Of a DNA stretch of 64,000 nucleotides, positions 56,848-64,000 are shown in pieces (positions within the stretch are counted from its first letter, which is position 1; the number at the start of each line of letters is the position of its first letter). The notes beneath the pieces are model-generated. The model ran no database searches and had not been told where the DNA came from. It saw only the letters and a list, made by a program, of their open reading frames with translations. The position numbers and the translations under genes are program-made. The DNA is from Plantago major (taxonomy: Eukaryota; Streptophyta; Magnoliopsida; Lamiales; Plantaginaceae), in the NCBI GenBank assembly GCA_026545765.1, contig CM048839.1, positions 48,096,677-48,160,676 on the forward strand. The letters are read 5' to 3'.

Positions 56848-57735
56848 TGTAAACGAGTTGAGCTTTTTTCGAGCAGCTTGAGCTCGACTCGATACTCGAA
56901 TAATCGAGCTCGAATTCGAGTTTGTATTATAGATCGATACATTAATCGAGTCGAGTTCGAATATATATATATACTCGGCTCGAAAGCTCGACGAGCTGCT
57001 CGATATTATAATTTTTATAATTTTTACAAGGAAACCCAAACCAAGTTACCCAACCTAACCCTACCCAATTCACTATCTACATTCTACAACAGTGAGCCGT
57101 CTGTCCTTCTTCTTCGTCTCGCGATTCCTTCTTCTTCCAGTCGCCGTCGATCGCTTCTCTTCCAGTCGCCGTCCCTACTCCCTAATGTCTTCTTCTCTTT
57201 CCCCTCTCTTCTTCTCTATCACAACAAATTCTTCTCTTCTTCAGAAATCAGAAAAGGTTCAATTCCATCACCCTAAAATCTCCGACCGACCAGTCGGCCA
57301 CCACCTCCCCACCACAGACCGCCGCCTCCCCTACCACGCTGTGTTGAACGACCAATTTCGGGTTCTGTAAATCCCCCAATTCACATCCCAGGTAAAAATT
57401 TGAATTGACAGTGTGTTGGATGACTTTTACATTGTGTTGTGTAACTTGTGTATGAAATTGGTGAAATTCGAGCTGGAATTCGAGCTAGAAATTCGAGCTT
57501 GAACTCGAGTTTTGCTGGAATTGTAAACCATATTTCCATAACAGTTTTCGAGCTAACGGGCCGAGTTAAATTCGAGCTTGGTAATTTTCGAGCTCACGAG
57601 CCGAGCTCGAATTGGAAAAATATATATCGAGCTCGAACTCGACTCCAATAAGTGAAGTTCGGTCGAGCTCGAGCCCATGTATTTTTATGCTAAACGAGCC
57701 GAGCCTTATAAAAGCTTTCATTTCGGCTCGACTAT
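56848..57735. mobile_element. GAGCTCGA-rich non-autonomous element with a leader-exon-like interior
   Basis: Both ends are packed with palindromic GAGCTCGA/CGAGCTCG words (56870-57005 and 57460-57700). The left edge has GTAAACGAGTTGAGC and the right edge reversed has CTCGTTTAGCAT, so the ends are roughly inverted. The middle (about 57060-57395) is different: CT-rich (CTTCTTCTTCGTCTCGCG) and ending ATCCCAG/GTAAAAATTTG, like a plant 5' leader exon with a splice donor. It may be captured host sequence. The superfamily is unresolved. Confidence 0.5.
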
Positions 57736-58006
57736 TCTGGTACAATAAAAGCCATTGAAATCATTCTTTCGATCATTCTGCATTATCTATCAGCTAGTTA
57801 TGTCGTAGCTCTCCATTTTCACGTATCATTTATTTCTAAACTGGTGAACTAAAAGATACAAAGTTCTGAACTAGTTATTAATTCGCGCGAATTATAGGCG
57901 CTCCCTTGGGAAGGCGAAAAAGTTGTATAATAGGGGAATTATTTTTGTAAGCTCCATAACCCCTACCATCTATCTGTTTGAGGTGCCAATTTCCATAACC
58001 CCCCAT

Positions 58007-58016
58007 AAAACCCTAA
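58007..58016 (+). promoter_or_regulatory. Telo-box in the TIM44 leader
   Basis: AAAACCCTAA lies about 112 bases upstream of the TIM44 start, followed by CT- and C-rich leader sequence. The same motif is seen before PRMT4. The role is inferred from known telo-box placement. Confidence 0.45.
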
Positions 58017-58127
58017 TTCTAAAACAAACCCAACCTTTCCTTTCTGTACAAGACAAGAAATATGAATTGACGACCACCACAATTCTTCATTCCATTCCAT
58101 TTTGATTTCTTCATTCCAGATTTCATC

Positions 58128-61100
58128 ATGGCCTCTAGAAAAATTGCCAGAGATTTATTACTCTTCAAATCCAAACATCATCATCTTTTTCTTCCTCACC
58201 AATTCTCATCACCTCCAAAGGTTATTTCTTCATTTCGTTTCATGTTTTCTTCGATTATTTATCTATTCAATTATTATATTGCGTCTCAATTGCTCGATGG
58301 TTAATCTAACTAACAACCACTTGCTGTTGCTGTGTATGTAGGCTCTTCCTAATGGGCAGTTTTCTTCTCTTACACGTCGGGAGTTCAGTGTGTTAAATGA
58401 CTTCTCCAACAAGATTAAAGCTGAACTAGACAAGTCTCTTATTCTTTTCCAAATAATTACTTATTGCTTTTCAATTTCATGTTAAAGTTAATTATTCTAG
58501 CTCATTTCTCCATGTTAAACTTGTGTGTGCTTGCTTTTTCATTTTTTTGCATACTAGTCTGTCTGTCTCTTGTTAACGTTTTTGTGTTTGACAATGCCGT
58601 TGGGACTGAAATTACCAATCTTTTATACGGCAGGCAGCCTCTTCTTTGTTGACTATATTAAATTTGAAGTGAATACAATGATACTTTTATTTCGGTCGAG
58701 ATGATGATGTTGTCATGGTTCATTGAGTGAGAGGTGTTTTGTTCTTTGAGACTAGATATTATAATCTTGCATATAGTAATAATAACTAATAGTAACTACT
58801 AATACAAATAGTTTCTGCGAGTTGTGTTTCTTTCATTTTTCTTTTTACCTGTTAAGCTATCCGTAAACAACACATGCCTTTTGGCTGATAGCGTGATTAT
58901 TTGTCTGCAGAAATCAGGAACTGAAACAAACCATTAAAGGAATAAAGCAAGAGGCAGAGAAATTAAAAGAAGTGAAAGAGGATCTGAAAGCTAGGTAAAC
59001 CCACTGTGGTCTTATTTACATACATTGTGTTCTTGTGTTGCGTATCTCTTGTATAACAATGTGAAGGCTGAGACATACTTTTGTATGTCAAGGCTGGCAG
59101 ACACTTCTAATGGGGCCTCTGAGATGCTGTAATGGTGAAATGCAGAACGAAGCAGACTAGTGAGCAGCTGTACAAGCATGTTGATGGTGTTTGGACGGAA
59201 GCTGAAGCTAAGGCCAAGAAGGTATAAATTTTCCTATCCTGATTGATTCTCGCAGTACCATCAAGATGGCAGGATATATGAGGCATGCATTTTTCGTGGT
59301 AGTTACTTATAACTTATAACCCTGGCTGGAGTTTTCATACTAGTGTGTTGGCGTAGGTTTACACATCTATTTGCTGTTCCAACTATCGCGCTAGTAGACG
59401 AGGTGATGCCAATAATTTATATAGTTCTGTTTCCTTTTCTTTTCCATTCTTTCTTATTTGGACTAGGCCAAGTGAAGAATTGCTTAAATAGTTTCTCTGT
59501 TCTGGGGGTAGAGAGTGCGCCTATATGCTATTTGCTTCCTTAAGTTATTTTGCATAATAGGTTTGCTCTTTCACAGCATTAACTCATTAACAATTACTGT
59601 CTGAAATATTCTTAGGCCCCCTAAGACTAGTGTATGAGCCATTTGTGTTATGCGCATTGCTTCACAACTTAAGCTTATGTATTTGATGATTACCAACTTT
59701 AGTATCATCGTTTGATAGCATAGAAAGAAATTTTATCATACAAGCTTGCTTACGAGTGATTGCATGTGACAGTTTACAATTGTGGATTGTTATAGGAGTA
59801 ATGATTATTGGATCTTTTGTTTTCTTTCTTGGAGGTTTATGCTGAGGTAGAAGAAAAGATTTCGGCTGCTAAAGAGGAGGTTTGAAATTGTTTCCCTTGA
59901 GATGAGATGCTTGTTAATTTTTTGTATGAGAACATGATACCAGGAGAATCTAAACTTTGGTTCAGGTCAAAGATGGTTTTGGCACTGGAAAGCATGATTC
60001 CAAAGAAAGCAATGGAACACCGAAAACAAATGGCAAGGATGCAAACGATTCTTCTTCTGGTGAACAAAAGCAACAAGAGCAGCATCAGCAATCTGAATCT
60101 ACCCATAACTCCGAAACACTGTTTGGCAAATTAAAGTTTGGTGCTTCTTCAGTCTCCCCAAAGGTTTCATTAGCATTCAATAAATTAAGAGAGGCAAAAC
60201 CAGTTGACTTGTTGAAGAAGGGATATAGCATCGTAAAGGATGAACTTGAAGGCAATCCACATAGGAGAAAGCACCTTGAGCATGATGCTCCTTCGGAATC
60301 TCCACCACCAAACATTGAGAGAAGCACGCGCACTGATGTTGTTTTGTTACCTTCTAAACAGTCTCCATGGGGTAAGAAATGGGAGGCTTTCAAGAATAAG
60401 GTAAATCTGTTACTGGTTTACTGTTTTACCAACCATGGGTTACTTTGGGTACTTTTACGTTCCAACATTTTCGTTGATATTATCATTTTTTGTTTCAGAT
60501 GCGAGGACATCCAGTATTCAAGCGTGTTACTGGTTATAGCGAGCCCGTAATTGAAAAAAGCCAGGAGGTATGTTGCACAGTTTGAATTCAAATTCCTTTT
60601 AGTCCTATTTCAATATGAATAATTCTTGTGTGGTCGACCATTGTTTTTTTCAGTTGGTTTTTTTTTTTTTTCCCGTTCTTCTATTGGAGTTATTGAGTTC
60701 ATTTGATATCTGGGGACTGGGGCCATGTTATCCATGTGAACCCTTTCCCAACTTGTGAGTTCTACGCGGAAATATATGAAGTGCACCTTATGAATACATT
60801 AGATTGTCAAGACTATTAGTATGACCGAACCAGGCTTATTGTTAATATGTATAGTTAAATATAGACAGTAATATTTATAGGCTGTATCTTTGCCATATTG
60901 TGCCCTAATTTTTCTGAATATATACAGTGATAAATTAGTCTTCTTACCTGTAGCCATGCAACCTAGAATCTTGGAGTTCCCACTAATCAGATGGTAATGC
61001 CTTTTCTTGTCGTGTTGCGATTTAGAAATGAAGACCTATATTGTCTTTTTCTATTTACAAACTTTTGCGAGAGACTGTCTCTCGGAGAGGCCGGATCACA

Positions 61101-63512
61101 TTACATATATAATATAACTATAAACATTACATGTTTAACTTCAAACATCTTGTATTTGATAAACTTGTATTATACTTGCATTACCTGCATTTCTAAGCAT
61201 GTGATGTTTGTAGCTAAATATGCGATGTTTGTAACAAAGTATGTGATGTTTGATTTGGTCTCTAGAGACAGTCTCTCGCAAAAGTTACTCTTTTTTATGT
61301 GGTTCCCTTTCCACGACGAATTGCCTACACAAGGATATGCATAAATGAATAGGTTTTGACTTTAAATGCGTGAACTTAACAGCTTAGTAGCAGATTTATT
61401 TTTTTTATCAACATGGACAAAAACATCAGCCTGTTTTCAAGCTTAGGCCACTCATGTTTAATGCGGCTAGGCTATAGGAAGAACATAGCAGGATCTTGGT
61501 ATGGGTGATAGTATGTGTTGGTAATATTAAAGACCTTCAAAGTATGGTTGAGGTTGAAATATACTCTGAAAGATAGGAATAGAGTTGGTAGACACACAAT
61601 TGTTGTAGGTAAAGGCTTCACTTTTGAGGGGGTATGTCCCTGAACTTGGTAAATGCTAGTCTTTTGAGAATCAGTGTGTAACCTTGTACCCCCCAAAAAA
61701 CACCTATATGCTGAAGACCTTATTACTGAAAATATATATATTTAATATTATGAAAATTATTAACTTGATCTTTCTTGCTAGCTGAAGAATCTCATGCTTG
61801 TTTTTTCAGATTGCAGAAGATGTGAGAGAGAGATGGGAGACCAGTGATCATCAGTTGTTCACAAAATCCAAGAGTATATTGTCATTCTAGTATCCTAATT
61901 CAGTCACAGACTATGGGATTAATTGGTGAACCAATTGCTAATGATTGTCCTTTGTTGTTCCCAGTATTAGTGAAACTGTTCTGGGAGAATCTGATCTGAC
62001 TATGTCATTCAAAGAGATTCGACGAAGAGATCCGTAAGATACATGTCCTACTTTAACTCATTTTTAGCCCAATTCGCTTTATACTCCCTCCATCCCATTT
62101 CAAATGTTTTATTTTGCCTTTTGAGTATCCTATTACTTGTCATTCCAAAACATCATATTTCTGAAATATCATTATCCTCATAAAATATACATATTTACAA
62201 CTTTTCCACATTTTTTTATCAATTCTTTATTCGTTCTTTACTGAAAAAGTACTTCACTTGGTACCCTACTCTATTTGTTTTTACCACACCAACCTACCAC
62301 ACCTGTGCTATATTCTTCAAATACCATTTGATTTATTAAAATCTGTGAAAAAAAGTCAAATGCCACTTCTGAAATGCAATACAGGAGTAGGTTTTATTCA
62401 TTTCACTAATTCTTAAATACATCTGCTCTAGGACCTTCTCTTTGCCAGAATTTGTGGCTGAGGTTCAAGAAGTGGTGAAGCCAGTTCTCATGGCTTATTC
62501 CAAAGTAAGTCTCCATGCGAAATATTGGGTTGAACCTGATGAATACTATACTTCAGTGGAAGTTTGATCACTTTCTGGAGTACATTTTTGTATTGCATAT
62601 ACTGAACTTTTTGTGGTGTTGCTGTGGGGGCAGCAGAACATATTCATTGTTACCATGCCTGACTTTATGTATCATGCTATCTACAGGGGGATACCGAGGT
62701 TTTAGGGAAGTATTGTAGCTCCCATGTAATTGGTGCAAGGCAGAGCATAATGTTTTTGAAAGCCAAGGATTGATTTTTGATAATAAGGTGTGATATTTAC
62801 ATGCTTTGGGTCTTCTTTAGCCAGAAAGTCTGAATTTATTTCCTTTGACCGAATTTGAGTGATGCAATTCTCCATCCACATAATCGAATTGTTCTGGCCT
62901 GCAGATTTTACATATATCAGAAGTTGAAGTTCGAGAGACCAAAATGATGGGAGAATCTCCTATTATCATTGTGGTGGTAAGAACTCATCTCTGGGGCTTT
63001 TCTCCCACTGCTTTCCCTAATCTCTCGTAATATGCTGACTCATGTCCTTGCTGCCCTGCTCCCCTCCCACAAAAAAAAAAAAAAAAAAAAAAATCTTGTT
63101 TAATTTGGTTTATCTTACCTGCATTTTGAATTATTCCTGCCATCATGCATGATAAGCTGATAAGCAACTCAGTATTGATTTAAAACATATTTGCAGTTCC
63201 AGACACAGCAAGTCTTCTGTGTAAGGGATAGGCTTGGTAAAATAACTGAAGGTGGACAGGTAAATACATTATTTTAACGAAGAGAGTTTCACAACATTAA
63301 ATTGATGTTGCTGCTTTTCCCATTTTATGATATGTTTACTTACAAGTTGGTTGGTGCGGTGATATATTCAGGATACAATCCACACAGTATATCATGCTTG
63401 GGCTATGCAACAACTAGACCCAGAAGAATCTGGAGATGGTGCTCATCATCCTTATTCCTCCATATGGAAGCTTAGGGAAATGCAGCAATTTGGTGTCACG
63501 GCCCTCATTTAG
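58128..63512 (+). pseudogene. TIM44: Mitochondrial import subunit TIM44, with two apparent frameshifts
   Basis: TIM44 anchors the Hsp70 import motor to the TIM23 channel on the inner-membrane matrix side. Fourteen exons: 58128-58220, 58342-58433, 58911-58994, 59146-59221, 59835-59879, 59966-60400, 60499-60567, 61810-61873, 61965-62033, 62432-62504, 62687-62787, 62905-62976, 63197-63259, 63372-63512. A transit peptide (MASRKIARDLLLFK) is followed by a charged coiled-coil segment (KQTIKGIKQEAEKLKEVKED), a linker, and the Tim44 domain with EVEVRETKMMGESPIIIVV and [14 protein letters not shown]. Exon 8 (64 bases) and exon 11 (101 bases) are each one base short of the phase set by their neighbours. 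Near 61851 the frame changes between SDH and VVHKIQ; near 62731 it changes between HVI and CKAEH. As it stands the protein would stop near residue 330 and lose the domain. Either a young pseudogene or two sequence errors; all else is intact (about 492 codons). Confidence 0.85.
62084..62387. mobile_element. Stowaway-like MITE in TIM44 intron 9
   Basis: TA-flanked. The left end reads CTCCCTCCATCCCATTTCAA and the right end, reverse complemented, reads CTCCTGTATTGCATTTCAGA. About 300 bp, no coding sequence, 45 bases before exon 10. Confidence 0.75.
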
Positions 63513-64000
63513 TCAGTCGGTCACACCTTTATTCATCAACCAGCTAAATTTTAATTGCAACAGTTATTTGCTGGATGAGGATTATGTTCCCAAATATATG
63601 TTGGACGTTTGAGGAAATTATCTGGAGGAAACTATTGCAGGTCTTGTCTTTGCTATCGTGTACGGGATGCTGGCAGGTTGATTTAAAAACCTATTAGGCA
63701 TTTTTGGAAGAGGTATAGCATTAGTGTTGTATTGATTTGGGGGCCGAGATTATTTAACAAACATTACTTACAACTATGCCATAGAATAATTTTATATTAT
63801 GGCATTCTGCTTCGGAGGAACTAAGAAGGATTAGAATAGAGAAATAAGGTAGGTGGCATTCTCAATTTTGAAACACTTCTACTACTTAGTTGTTTACTTC
63901 TATTACATCCTTTTCTGTTTCTGTTGGCTTGTAGGTAATCATCTGATTCGAGGTTGTTTGTTATCTGTGCGTTATGTTAAAGATTCATATTGCAGAGTAG
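63513..64000 (+). other. Presumed TIM44 3' untranslated region and flank
   Basis: No ORF of note. The sequence after the stop at 63510-63512 is AT-rich and runs to the window edge. No clear poly(A) signal was chosen. Confidence 0.4.

Noticed and set aside
61885-61900. GTATCCTAATTC in TIM44 as a U12-type intron donor that could explain the exon 8 reading frame
   Set aside because: Using it inserts unexpected residues and keeps the wrong frame before it. The ordinary GT donor at 61874 joins to QDISETVLGES if one missing base is assumed, which fits the family.
63069-63093. A-run taken as a retroposon tail
   Set aside because: It lies in TIM44 intron 12 with no element body or duplication recognisable next to it.

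Overview
The window looks like nuclear DNA from a eudicot plant. It has intron-rich housekeeping genes with GT..AG introns, AT-rich intergenic DNA, plant-type transposable elements (L1-like LINEs, Ty1/copia, hAT, CACTA, Mutator-like, Helitron, Stowaway-like MITEs) and an organelle-targeted aminoacyl-tRNA synthetase. I cannot name the species. All exon models were built by hand from splice-site phase and remembered protein families; no search was run.

Five host loci are recognisable. (1) An intronless xyloglucan xylosyltransferase, GT34 XXT1/XXT2 type (5602-6990, +). (2) PRMT4/CARM1, a type I histone arginine methyltransferase (19790-27660, +; 15 exons, 526 aa). (3) Organellar isoleucyl-tRNA synthetase of the OVA2 type (36912-48866, -; 22 exons, 1084 aa). 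(4) A small TOG/ARM-repeat protein (52373-53979, -; 5 exons, 300 aa). (5) The mitochondrial import subunit TIM44 (58128-63512, +; 14 exons), which carries two apparent frameshifts. A decayed F-box-like gene lies at 55415-56185. The genes are unrelated in function, as is usual in plants, and there are no operons.

Layout: 0-5 kb is a graveyard of LINE, CACTA and hAT remnants. 5-9.9 kb holds the XXT gene and its flanks with one MITE. 9.9-19.7 kb is repeat-rich: a copia fragment, a 5'-truncated LINE with a clear 12-bp target duplication, and four tandem-repeat blocks. 19.7-28 kb is PRMT4, with a MITE and a long hairpin in intron 11. 28.6-36.3 kb is a LINE remnant followed by a 5.5-kb Mutator-like element with a perfect 9-bp target duplication, which seems to have landed in a small Helitron. 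36.9-48.9 kb is the synthetase gene, whose introns hold a MITE, a Helitron terminus, a (TA)n tract and a LINE/SINE tail. 48.9-58 kb holds the ARM gene, non-autonomous elements, a copia-like LTR, tandem Helitron ends and a GAGCTCGA-rich element. 58.1-64 kb is TIM44.

I see no convincing new molecular system. The most useful leads are the two frameshifts in TIM44, the nested MULE-in-Helitron structure, the palindromic GAGCTC/AAGCTTCC sequence shared by unrelated-looking non-autonomous elements, and a GAGCTCGA element enclosing a leader-exon-like stretch.
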